A stretch of 46,219 bases of DNA from Pseudomonadota bacterium (GTDB lineage Bacteria > Pseudomonadota > Gammaproteobacteria > Burkholderiales > Rhodocyclaceae). Location: positions 1 to 46,219 of the forward strand of contig JAFEDK010000019.1 of the NCBI GenBank assembly GCA_018241665.1, given 5' to 3'. The translations under genes were made by a program, and so were the position numbers. Positions 24,937-32,146 of this stretch are shown here, piece by piece (the stretch's first letter is position 1; each line of letters opens with the position of its first letter). Below the pieces are notes generated by a model. The model was not told the origin of the DNA. It searched no databases and saw only the letters and a program-made list of their open reading frames with translations.

Positions 24937-25494
24937 ATGAAGTTCGCCCGCCTCACGCTGTCCCTGATCGCCGTCGGCCTGCTGGCCGCCTGCTCGTCAG
25001 CCCCCAAGACCGACGCCGACCAGGGCGGAGCGGCCGTCGAGGAGCGCTCCAGCGGCGCCTCCACCTCCGGCATCGACAACAACCGTGTCGTGCCGGTGGA
25101 TGCGGGCAGCGCCAGCGGCACCAGCATCGCCGCGCTGAAGGACCCGAAGAGCATCCTGTCCAAGCGCAGCGTGCTGTTCGACTACGACAGCTACGTGATC
25201 AAGAGCGAATACCAGGCGCTGATCGAGGCCCATGCCAAGTTCCTGCTGGCCAACCCGAAGATGAAGATGCTGATCCAGGGCAATACCGACGAACGGGGCA
25301 GCCGCGAATACAACCTCGCCCTCGGCCAGAAGCGCTCCGACGCGGTGAAGAAAGCCCTGACCCTGCTCGGTGTCCCCGAGGCCCAGCTCGAGTCGGTCAG
25401 CCTCGGCGAGGAAAAGCCCAGCTGCGGCGAAGCCAGCGAATCCTGCTGGGCCGCCAACCGCCGCGGCGACATGCTCTACTCGGGTGAATTCTGA
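24937..25494 (+). CDS. pal: Peptidoglycan-associated lipoprotein Pal
   Basis: This 185-residue protein has a lipoprotein signal with lipobox LAAC, so Cys19 is the lipidated residue. An OmpA-like domain (about residues 70-183) contains the peptidoglycan-binding pattern NTDERGSREYN. It anchors the outer membrane to the wall and to TolB. GGAG precedes the ATG. The stop shares one base with the cpoB start. Confidence 0.97.
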   Translation: MKFARLTLSLIAVGLLAACSSAPKTDADQGGAAVEERSSGASTSGIDNNRVVPVDAGSASGTSIAALKDPKSILSKRSVLFDYDSYVIKSEYQALIEAHAKFLLANPKMKMLIQGNTDERGSREYNLALGQKRSDAVKKALTLLGVPEAQLESVSLGEEKPSCGEASESCWAANRRGDMLYSGEF

Positions 25495-26246
25495 TGGTCC
25501 GCCGCCTCCTGCCGCTGCTGCTGGTCGGGCTGTTCAGCGCCCACGCCCACGCCGGCCTGTTCGACGACGAAGAGGCACGGGCGCGCATAAACAAGATGCG
25601 CGACGACTTCAACACCCGCATCACCAAGCTCGAAGACGCGAACAACCGGGCCCAGCTAGACTTCGCCAACCAGATCGAGCAGTTGAAGACCGAGATTGCC
25701 CGCCTGCGCGGCGAGAATGAAGTCCTGACCAACGACCTGGCCAACGCCAACAAGCGCCAGAAGGACTTCTACGTCGATCTCGACAACCGCCTGCGCAAGC
25801 TCGAATCCGCGCCGGGCACCGGTGATGGCGCCCAGCAGGCTCAGCCCCAGCAAGCCGCAGTGGCAGCCGCCGACCCTGCCAACGAGACCCGCGACTATGA
25901 AGCCGCGCTGAACCAGCTGCGCGCCGGCAAATACAAGGACGCAGCCGCCGGCTTCAACGCCTTCCTCAAGAACTACCCGAACAGTGGTTTCCAGCCGAAC
26001 GCCCATTTCTGGGCTGCCAGCGCGTTGTACCAGGCCAAGGACAATGTCGGCGCTGCCGAGCACTACGCCAAGGTTACCAACCAGTGGCCGGACGACACCC
26101 GCGCCCCCGACGCCCTGCTCGGCCTGGCCAATGCTCAGCAAGGACTCAACGACGCCAAGGGCGCCACCAAGAGCCTGGAGCGTCTGCTCGCCAAGTACCC
26201 CAACAGCTCGGCGGCGCAGATCGCCCGCCAGCGCCTCAAGAAGTAA
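25494..26246 (+). CDS. cpoB: Cell division coordinator CpoB (YbgF)
   Basis: This 250-residue periplasmic protein has a signal peptide (ending AHAHAG), a trimerising coiled coil (about residues 25-100), a Gln/Ala-rich linker, and three TPR-like repeats to the end (DYEAALNQLRAGKYKDAAAG onward). It coordinates PBP1B-driven wall synthesis with Tol-mediated constriction. It is the last tol-pal gene; its start overlaps pal by one base and a terminator follows. Confidence 0.95.
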   Translation: MVRRLLPLLLVGLFSAHAHAGLFDDEEARARINKMRDDFNTRITKLEDANNRAQLDFANQIEQLKTEIARLRGENEVLTNDLANANKRQKDFYVDLDNRLRKLESAPGTGDGAQQAQPQQAAVAAADPANETRDYEAALNQLRAGKYKDAAAGFNAFLKNYPNSGFQPNAHFWAASALYQAKDNVGAAEHYAKVTNQWPDDTRAPDALLGLANAQQGLNDAKGATKSLERLLAKYPNSSAAQIARQRLKK

Positions 26247-26273
26247 TCCCTCCAGAAGCAACCCCAACCGCTC

Positions 26274-26302
26274 CGCCCTTGCGCGGGGCGTCTTTCTTTT
26301 TT
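26274..26302 (+). terminator. Terminator at the end of the tol-pal operon
   Basis: A CGCCC/GGGCG stem with a 7-base loop is followed by TCTTTCTTTTTT, 28 bp after the cpoB stop and just before queE. Confidence 0.7.
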
Positions 26303-26309
26303 CAGCACC

Positions 26310-26969
26310 ATGTCTTCATCCGGCCGCCCCGTCACGCTGCGCATCACCGAGATCTTCCATTCACTGCAAGGGGAAACCTCGCGGGCCGGGCTGCCCACGG
26401 TCTTCGTCCGCCTTACCGGGTGCCCGCTTCGTTGCAGCTGGTGCGACACGGAATACTCTTTCACCGGCGGCACCACGCGCACGCTGGACGAGGTTCTTGC
26501 CGAAATCGCCAGTTACGGCTGCCAGACGGTCTGTGTGACCGGCGGCGAACCACTGGCCCAGAAATCCTGCCTGGCCCTGCTCGCTGCGCTGTGCGACGCC
26601 GGCTACTCGGTCTCGCTGGAAACCAGCGGCGCCCTCGACATCGGCGGCGTCGATCCGCGCGTGTCACGCATCGTCGATCTCAAGGCGCCGGGCTCCGGCG
26701 AATCGGAACGCAACCTGCTTGGCAACATCCCGCTTCTGACGCTCCACGACGAGCTCAAGCTGGTGCTCGCCAGCGAAGCGGACTACGAGTGGGCCAAGGC
26801 CCAGATCACCGCTTACGGCCTGACCGAGCGCTGCCCGGTCCTCCTCGCCCCGGTACAAGGCCAGCTGAAGCCGGCTGACCTGGCCGCCTGGATCCTGCGC
26901 GACCGCCTGCCGGTACGCATGCAAGTGCAACTGCACAAGATCATCTGGGGCAACGAACCCGGACGCTGA
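26310..26969 (+). CDS. queE: 7-carboxy-7-deazaguanine synthase QueE (radical SAM)
   Basis: This 219-residue radical SAM enzyme has the CX3CX2C cluster motif at Cys38, Cys42 and Cys45 ([11 protein letters not shown]), the substrate pattern [10 protein letters not shown] and VTGGEPLAQ. It converts 6-carboxytetrahydropterin to 7-carboxy-7-deazaguanine, the step before QueC in queuosine synthesis. The start lies within 10 bp of the tol-pal terminator, and no Shine-Dalgarno is evident, so an internal promoter must lie in or before the terminator region. Confidence 0.96.
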   Translation: MSSSGRPVTLRITEIFHSLQGETSRAGLPTVFVRLTGCPLRCSWCDTEYSFTGGTTRTLDEVLAEIASYGCQTVCVTGGEPLAQKSCLALLAALCDAGYSVSLETSGALDIGGVDPRVSRIVDLKAPGSGESERNLLGNIPLLTLHDELKLVLASEADYEWAKAQITAYGLTERCPVLLAPVQGQLKPADLAAWILRDRLPVRMQVQLHKIIWGNEPGR

Positions 26970-27043
26970 GCTGCCGCCGTCACGGTTTTATCCCAGCCGA
27001 CCGCCAGTCGGCGTTACCATTTTCCGACTTGCCCGGAGACTCC

Positions 27044-27727
27044 ATGAACACTCCACGTCCGCGCGCCGTCGTGCTGCTGTCCGGCGGCCTCGATTCCGCC
27101 ACCTGCCTGGCCATCGCCAACTCCGCCGGCTTCGATGCCTATGCCCTGTCCGTCGAATACGGCCAGCGCCACGCCGCCGAGCTGGCCGCCGCCCAGCGGG
27201 TCGCCAAGGCACTGGGCGCCGTAGCACATCGGGTCGCCCACGTGGACCTCGGCCAATTCGGCGGCTCCGCCCTCACCGACCCTGCTCTCGCCGTGCCGAC
27301 CGACGGCGTCGATGGCGGCATCCCGATCACCTACGTGCCAGCCCGCAACACCATCATGCTGTCCATCGCCATGGCCTGGGCGGAAGTGCTCGGCGCGCGG
27401 GACATCTACGTGGGCGTAAACGCCGTCGACTACTCCGGCTATCCGGACTGTCGACCGGCCTTCATCGAAGCCTTCGAACGCATGGCCAACCTCGCCACCA
27501 AAGCTGGCGTCGAAGGGCAGCGGCTGCACATCCACGCACCGCTGATCGACCTTTCCAAAGCCGACATCGTGCGGCGCGGCACCGCGCTGGGGGTCGATTA
27601 CGGTCTCACCGTGTCGTGCTACCAGGCCGATGACGACGGCCGCGCCTGCGGACTATGCGACGCCTGCCGCCTGCGCCGGGCAGGTTTCGAGGCGGCAGGC
27701 CTGCCCGACCCGACGTCCTACCGCTAA
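27044..27727 (+). CDS. queC: 7-cyano-7-deazaguanine synthase QueC
   Basis: This 227-residue PP-loop ATPase has the ATP motif [11 protein letters not shown] (residues 11-21) and a C-terminal zinc site made of Cys192, Cys202, Cys205 and Cys208 ([19 protein letters not shown]). It turns carboxy-deazaguanine into preQ0 for queuosine. ATG 27044 has CCCGGAGACTCC upstream; an in-frame TTG 15 bases earlier is less likely. No preQ1-type riboswitch was seen in the 74-bp gap after queE. Confidence 0.97.
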   Translation: MNTPRPRAVVLLSGGLDSATCLAIANSAGFDAYALSVEYGQRHAAELAAAQRVAKALGAVAHRVAHVDLGQFGGSALTDPALAVPTDGVDGGIPITYVPARNTIMLSIAMAWAEVLGARDIYVGVNAVDYSGYPDCRPAFIEAFERMANLATKAGVEGQRLHIHAPLIDLSKADIVRRGTALGVDYGLTVSCYQADDDGRACGLCDACRLRRAGFEAAGLPDPTSYR

Positions 27728-27784
27728 GCCGGCGGGCGGCCACAGCAGCATGCCCTCGAGCCTCAAGATTCAGCCAAGAGCCAG

Positions 27785-27812
27785 TTGACAAAGCTGCGCC
27801 AATGGCTATAAT
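27785..27812 (+). promoter_or_regulatory. Consensus promoter for the tRNA-Lys pair
   Basis: TTGACA (27785-27790) and TATAAT (27807-27812) are both perfect sigma-70 hexamers with a 16-base spacer, ending 14 bp before the first tRNA. Confidence 0.93.
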
Positions 27813-27826
27813 GCGCATCTCTTCCG

Positions 27827-27902
27827 GGGTCGGTAGCTCAGTCGGTAGAGCAGCGGACTTTTAATCCGTTGGTCGCGAGTTCGAATCTCGCCCGACCCAC
27901 CA
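27827..27902 (+). tRNA. tRNA-Lys(UUU)
   Basis: A 76-base cloverleaf with acceptor stem GGGTCGG/CCGACCC, T-loop GTTCGAATC, encoded CCA end and anticodon TTT at 27860-27862 in loop CTTTTAA. Confidence 0.98.
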
Positions 27903-27945
27903 GCGAAGGTGGGGTCACGAATGTAGCCGGCTCCAAGGCAAGAAT

Positions 27946-28021
27946 GGGTTGTTAGCTCAGTTGGTAGAGCAGCGGACTCTTAATCCGTAGGTCGAGTGTT
28001 CGAGTCACTCACAACCCACCA
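27946..28021 (+). tRNA. tRNA-Lys(CUU)
   Basis: A 76-base cloverleaf with acceptor stem GGGTTGT/ACAACCC, T-loop GTTCGAGTC, encoded CCA and anticodon CTT at 27979-27981. It is 43 bp after the first tRNA-Lys and probably on the same transcript. The anticodon-arm half is nearly identical between the two, suggesting duplication and divergence. Confidence 0.98.
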
Positions 28022-28036
28022 GAACACACGCAGAAA

Positions 28037-28061
28037 GCCAATCCTTCGGGGTTGGCTTTTT
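28037..28061 (+). terminator. Terminator of the tRNA-Lys transcript
   Basis: GCCAATCC and GGGTTGGC pair around a TTCG tetraloop, followed by TTTTT. Outer bases (ACGCAGAAA / TTTTCTGCGT) extend the stem. It starts 15 bp after the second tRNA. Confidence 0.9.
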
Positions 28062-28244
28062 GCTTTTCTGCGTCAGGACAACCCCCGAAGCCTGCAAACG
28101 TTCCCGCAGGCGCTCCTGCCGCGAATCCCCGGGCAAGGCCCCGCGAGCCTGCCTATTCACACCTCGGAGGCCGGCGCAAGTGGCAGGCACGGCAAGTAAG
28201 GCGTGGATCAATACCCCGCAGCTCACAGCCCGGACGCAAAAATG

Positions 28245-28273
28245 TTGCAATGCACAACGGAATTGCTCTATGC
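28245..28273 (+). promoter_or_regulatory. Candidate promoter for an orphan small RNA
   Basis: TTGCAA (28245-28250) and TATGCT (28268-28273) are separated by exactly 17 bases, with no gene start downstream until infA at 28885. Each hexamer matches consensus at four of six positions. Confidence 0.45.
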
Positions 28274-28279
28274 TTGGCC

Positions 28280-28349
28280 CGTCTCCTCCACCCTCTCCTC
28301 CATTGGTGTGGATTTCAACCCGAGCGGCCCCGGCCCCTCGGGTTTTCTT
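28280..28349 (+). ncRNA. Candidate C-rich small RNA with anti-Shine-Dalgarno motifs
   Basis: The predicted transcript of about 65-70 bases starts near 28280 and contains TCTCCTCC twice (28281-28288 and 28293-28300). A stem of TCCACC (28286-28291) with GGTGTGGA (28304-28311, two-base bulge) leaves the second copy in a 12-base loop. It ends in an intrinsic terminator, AACCCGAG (28316-28323) with CTCGGGTT (28336-28343), followed by TTTTCTTT. No plausible ORF lies inside. The form recalls proteobacterial sRNAs that show CU-rich loops to ribosome-binding sites, but this one is predicted only from sequence. Confidence 0.5.
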
Positions 28350-28449
28350 TCGGCGTCAAGCCGCCACGGCTCCACCGCACAAATGCGGAAAAGCAAAACA
28401 TAACAACGACTTATCTCACATAAAAAAGACCCGTTGCGGCCAGAAGGTC

Positions 28450-28478
28450 TTGCCATGCATCCCCTGCGGGACTATCAT
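28450..28478 (+). promoter_or_regulatory. Candidate infA promoter
   Basis: TTGCCA (28450-28455), a 17-base spacer and TATCAT (28473-28478). A start near 28485 would give infA a leader of about 400 bases. Confidence 0.5.
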
Positions 28479-28484
28479 ACTTGG

Positions 28485-28884
28485 AGGTTTTGAAGTTTCG
28501 GTGAGTTGCCTTTGCCGGTCATTGCCCAGGTCGACGGACTTACTTGATCCATCGGTCGAGCGCACCAGTCGCTCAACGACCGCTCAGAATTTCAATGACT
28601 TGGGCCACCCTCGAGGTGGCCCAAGGCTTTCAGGCTCAGCCCGTCCATTGCCGATCCGGCTTGCGTGCGAGTTACCGGGGAGCCTGACAGCAACGCACCA
28701 CTCATCTTCGCCTGCGACGCCACGCGCAGGCGGCTTATCCGCCGGCCCGCCAATCTACGCGCCGACATTCAATCGCCACTGCCCTTCGAGGTCCTGGCAG
28801 AACTTGGCCCACCAAGGTGGTGGCGGGCCCCGGCCGACGCGCCCCATCCCGGGATGCTGCACGGCCACCACATGGAGCATGTAC
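28485..28884 (+). promoter_or_regulatory. Long structured 5' region of infA
   Basis: This is about 400 bp without a credible gene. It holds a perfect 10-bp hairpin at 28600-28624 (TTGGGCCACC/GGTGGCCCAA around CTCGA) followed by only three T, so it is more likely a leader element than a terminator. The segment GGCCACC recurs at 28863-28869, just before the ribosome site TGGAG, and could compete for the same GGTGGCC partner. Other parts look unremarkable. An in-frame extension of infA through this region has no protein-like character. Confidence 0.4.
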
Positions 28885-29148
28885 ATGGCCAAAGAAGAAC
28901 TCATCGAAATGCACGGTAAGGTTACCGAAGTTCTCCCTGACGGGCGTTATCGCGTCACCCTCGACAACGAGCACAACCTGATCGCCTACGCTGGCGGCAA
29001 GCTGAAGAAGAACCACATCCGCATCATCGCCGGTGACGAAGTCACCCTCGAAATGTCCCCCTATGATCTGAGCAAGGGGCGCATCACCTTCCGCCACCTG
29101 CCGCCCAAGACCGGCAACATGGCACCGCCGCCGGCTCGTCGCTACTGA
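28885..29148 (+). CDS. infA: Translation initiation factor IF-1
   Basis: This 87-residue S1-like OB-fold protein begins [20 protein letters not shown] and contains [20 protein letters not shown], the core of IF-1, which occupies the A site of the 30S subunit with IF-2 and IF-3. At 87 residues it is longer than the 72 of E. coli because of a tail ending APPPARRY, like the stand-alone betaproteobacterial IF-1 paralogue. It is a single-gene unit here, not part of a ribosomal protein operon. TGGAG lies eight bases before the ATG. Confidence 0.96.
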   Translation: MAKEELIEMHGKVTEVLPDGRYRVTLDNEHNLIAYAGGKLKKNHIRIIAGDEVTLEMSPYDLSKGRITFRHLPPKTGNMAPPPARRY

Positions 29149-29206
29149 GCCCTGCTAGGCCGCACAGCCTGAGATCCGCCCCGCACAATCAAGGCGACGG
29201 ATCGTG

Positions 29207-29241
29207 AAAAAGCCCCTGCCGAACAGCGACAGGGGCTTTTT
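29207..29241. terminator. Bidirectional terminator between infA and fpr
   Basis: AAAAAGCCCCTG pairs with CAGGGGCTTTTT around an 11-base loop. T-runs exist on both strands, fitting two convergent genes. Confidence 0.92.
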
Positions 29242-29279
29242 ACTTTTGCGGCGTCCAAACGCCTCTGCGGGCAGCGCCC

Positions 29280-30056
29280 TTACTTTTCCACGAAGGCGTG
29301 CTCGATCACGTAATCACCGGGCTCGCCGATGCGCTTCGACATCTTGAAACCCCGCTTGTCGAGCAGCTCGCGGGAATCCTTCAGCATCGCGGCGCTACCG
29401 CAGATCATGACCCGATCCACGGCCGGATCGAGCGGCGGCAGGCCGATGTCCTCCAACAACTTGCCGCTCTCGATCAGGTCGGTGAGACGCCCCTGGTTGC
29501 GGAAGGGCTCGCGCGTCACCGTCGGATAGTAGATCAGCTTGTCGCGCACGGCCTCGCCGAGGAATTCGTGGTGCGGCAATTCATGGGTGATGTAGTGCTC
29601 ATAGGCGACTTCGCTGACCGTGCGGACACCGTGGATCAGGATGACCTTCTCGAAACGGTCATACACGTCCAGGTCACGGATCACGCTCATGAACGGAGCC
29701 AGCCCGGTACCCGTAGAGAACAGGTACAGGTGCTTGCCCGGCAACAGATCGTGCAGCACCAGCGTCCCCGTGGGCTTGCGCGATACCAGCAGATCATCGC
29801 CCGGCTTGAGGTGCTGCAGGCGCGAGGTCAACGGACCATTGGGTACCTTGATGCTGAAGAACTCGAGGGTTTCCTCGTAGTTCGCGCTGGCGATCGAGTA
29901 CGCACGGGTCAACGGACGGCCATCCACTTCCAGGCCGATCATCACGAACTGACCATTCTCGAAGCGGATCGCCCGATCGCGCGTCGTGGTGAAGGAAAAC
30001 AGGGTGTCGTTCCAGTGATGAACGGACAGGACTTTTTCGGTGATGTAAGCGGCCAT
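29280..30056 (-). CDS. fpr: Ferredoxin/flavodoxin-NADP reductase
   Basis: This 258-residue protein of the bacterial Fpr class has the FAD motif RAYSIAS, the NADP motif GTGLAPFMS and ICGSAAML, ending in a terminal-aromatic-type region AFVEK. It moves electrons between NADPH and ferredoxin or flavodoxin and is often induced by oxidative stress. ATG 30056 (MAAYITEKVLSVHHWND) is the family start; an in-frame upstream start at 30143 is rejected because no family sequence precedes it. Confidence 0.95.
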   Translation of the reverse strand: MAAYITEKVLSVHHWNDTLFSFTTTRDRAIRFENGQFVMIGLEVDGRPLTRAYSIASANYEETLEFFSIKVPNGPLTSRLQHLKPGDDLLVSRKPTGTLVLHDLLPGKHLYLFSTGTGLAPFMSVIRDLDVYDRFEKVILIHGVRTVSEVAYEHYITHELPHHEFLGEAVRDKLIYYPTVTREPFRNQGRLTDLIESGKLLEDIGLPPLDPAVDRVMICGSAAMLKDSRELLDKRGFKMSKRIGEPGDYVIEHAFVEK

Positions 30057-30322
30057 GGTATCGCCAAAAGAACGAATGGACAGGGGCCGAATTCTATCGC
30101 GGGGACACCCGTGCCAACACTGCCCGCGCACTCGCGCGCCCACTCAAACGTGAAATATCTTTGTCAAAGTGCCCACAGCAGCTCGAAATGGGATGAAGAC
30201 AGACTTCCGTCACGCCCGAAAAGTCAGCCTTCACGTTATAAAGCAGTCATTCTGCCAAGCAGCATTAGCCCCTTTACCAACAATCTCGCTGACGCGAAGA
30301 CCGATCCAAGGCCTCCACGCTC

Positions 30323-31225
30323 ATGAACAAGACTCTCTCCACAGCAAGCAAGCTCATCCTCGCCGGCGGCCTCCTGTGTGTTTCCGCCCAAGCCAGCGCT
30401 CTGCGATCCTGCAACACGGCCGACGTCAAGATCACCAGCGTCAGCATGTATTCAGACACGACGAGCAGCGCCACCCTGCAAACCATCTACTCCGGCAGCC
30501 AGGCTGCAGCCGACTGTGCCGGCGCCTTCGCCGGCAACGACGAGTTCGCCCCCACCACCAACCTTGGCTACGCCGGTGATGGCTTGCTGAACGGTGGCGT
30601 CCAGAACGGAAAGAATGGTGGCACGCTCTTCCCGGGCGGCGCCTTCATCACGCCCCAATACCCGCTGCAGGACCTGGACAAGGACGGCCAGGCCACCGAC
30701 CCGGGCTGGATCATGCTCGGGAAGTATCAGGAACTCAGCAAGAACGGCCCCTGGGCCTTCGTTCCCAATACCATCGATGGCCACAGCGATATCGTCACCT
30801 CCTCCTTCTTTACTGCCACGATCAGCACATCCGGCAAAGGGACTTGGGCCTTCACGCCCGACGCTACCGTCGCCCAACGCACCAGCACCATCCTCGGCCG
30901 CAACTACTTCGACCAGTTCGCACTGGTGTTCAAGGCCGGCGAGTCCTTCTCGGTTTATGACTTCACCCCCGATCTGTTCAACATGGCCCCGCCGGACGTG
31001 GATGATCCGGTCATGAACTGGTTCGGCACCTACGACGTCAGCGGCACCCTGCGCGCAGGCAAGGATGACAAGAACCCGGCTGGCCTGTCGCACATCAGCC
31101 TGTGGGTGCGCGACCCGGCCGCGAGCGTGCAAACGACCACCACCCAGGTTCCGGAACCCAGCACCCTGGCCCTGCTGGGCCTGTCGGCCGCAGCGCTGAT
31201 CAGGACACGCCGCAAGAGCGCCTGA
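30323..31225 (+). CDS. PEP-CTERM sorting domain protein
   Basis: This 300-residue exported protein has a signal peptide (ending SAQASA-LRS) and a C-terminal PEP-CTERM tail: VPEPSTLALLGLSAAALI then RTRRKSA. The tail directs processing by exosortase (EpsH/XrtA), usually encoded in an exopolysaccharide locus elsewhere. The middle is Gly/Asn/Thr-rich, with two cysteines near the N-terminus (RSCNT, AADCAG) and no recognised catalytic motif. It is a lone gene with its own terminator, typical for this scattered family. A role in biofilm or floc surface is inferred from the family. Confidence 0.9.
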   Translation: MNKTLSTASKLILAGGLLCVSAQASALRSCNTADVKITSVSMYSDTTSSATLQTIYSGSQAAADCAGAFAGNDEFAPTTNLGYAGDGLLNGGVQNGKNGGTLFPGGAFITPQYPLQDLDKDGQATDPGWIMLGKYQELSKNGPWAFVPNTIDGHSDIVTSSFFTATISTSGKGTWAFTPDATVAQRTSTILGRNYFDQFALVFKAGESFSVYDFTPDLFNMAPPDVDDPVMNWFGTYDVSGTLRAGKDDKNPAGLSHISLWVRDPAASVQTTTTQVPEPSTLALLGLSAAALIRTRRKSA

Positions 31226-31244
31226 GGACCGGGCCCGAACAGGG

Positions 31245-31291
31245 CATGAAAAAAACCGGCTGCGCCGAAAGGCGGTGCCGGTTTTTTCATG
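31245..31291. terminator. Bidirectional terminator between the PEP-CTERM gene and yebC
   Basis: CATGAAAAAAACCGGC pairs with GCCGGTTTTTTCATG; an inner GCGCC/GGCG stem caps it. T-runs on both strands serve two convergent genes. Confidence 0.93.
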
Positions 31292-31340
31292 GGCAGCGAT
31301 TCCGCGAGGAGTCGCTGCCGTCACAAGGCGCAGAAGGCCC

Positions 31341-32069
31341 TTACTCTTCGTCCATCGCCGCGGAGGTATACACGGCCTGCACGTCATCGAGGGATTCCAG
31401 CGCATCGAGCAGCTTCTGCATGCGCACGGTGTCGTCGCCAGCCAGCTCGGTCTCGTTGAGGGGCTTCATCGTCACTTCACCGAACTCGGCGGTGAAACCG
31501 GCCTTCTCGAGGGCCTCCTTCACTTCGCCGAACTGGTAGGGATCGGTCAGCACTTCGATGGAGCCGTCATCGTTGGTGGCCACGTCGTCGGCGCCAGCTT
31601 CCAGCGCGGCTTCCATCAGCGCATCTTCCGACGTGCCCGGCGCGAACAGCAGCTGGCCACAGTGCTTGAACTGGAAGGACACGCAGCCGTCGGTGCCCAT
31701 GTTGCCACCGTACTTGTTGAAGGCATGGCGCACGTCAGCCACGGTACGGGTCTTGTTGTCGGTCAGGCAATCGACCATCACCGCCGCTCCGCCGATGCCG
31801 TAGCCTTCGTAGCGGGCCTCCTCGTAGGTGACGCCCTCCAGCTCGCCCGTGCCCTTCTTGACCGCCCGGTCGATGTTGTCGGCGGGCATGTTCACCGCCT
31901 TGGCCTTGTCCACCGCCAGACGCAGACGCGGATTGAAACTGGCGTCGCCCCCGCCCATGCGGGCTGCGACGGTGATTTCCTTAGCCAGCCGCGAGAAGAC
32001 GCGACCGCGCTTTTCGTCCTGCCGGCCCTTGCGATGCTGGATATTGGCCCACTTGGAATGACCCGCCAT
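31341..32069 (-). CDS. YebC/PmpR family regulator
   Basis: This 242-residue protein has the standard YebC start [20 protein letters not shown] and the three-domain layout with [19 protein letters not shown]. The family was described as DNA-binding regulators; members are now also linked to relief of ribosome stalling at polyproline in other bacteria. TolA in this window has an eight-proline run, but no direct link is implied. It is a single gene. Confidence 0.95.
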   Translation of the reverse strand: MAGHSKWANIQHRKGRQDEKRGRVFSRLAKEITVAARMGGGDASFNPRLRLAVDKAKAVNMPADNIDRAVKKGTGELEGVTYEEARYEGYGIGGAAVMVDCLTDNKTRTVADVRHAFNKYGGNMGTDGCVSFQFKHCGQLLFAPGTSEDALMEAALEAGADDVATNDDGSIEVLTDPYQFGEVKEALEKAGFTAEFGEVTMKPLNETELAGDDTVRMQKLLDALESLDDVQAVYTSAAMDEE

Positions 32070-32146
32070 GATGCGCTAAACCTATAAATCGAAAGCTTTA
32101 AAGTATAGCGCACGGGCAGGCGGGCTGCCCACGCGCGCACTGTTGA

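Noticed and set aside
26970-27043. A preQ1 riboswitch between queE and queC
   Set aside because: The gap is only 74 bp and lacks the aptamer's short hairpin with A-rich tail close to the ribosome site.
28600-28624. An intrinsic terminator ending a second small RNA before infA
   Set aside because: The stem is strong, but only three T follow, after GGC, so termination is doubtful; kept as part of the leader.
28060-29148. IF-1 with a 275-residue N-terminal extension
   Set aside because: The frame is open by chance through the leader; it covers the candidate small RNA and promoter, is rich in Pro, Ser, Thr and Cys without pattern, and IF-1 proteins have no such extension.
30542-30556. A copy of half a repeat arm (GAGTTCGCCCCCAC) inside the PEP-CTERM gene
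   Set aside because: Only about 14 bases match, the other half of the arm is absent, and the match fits ordinary codons for EFAPTT.
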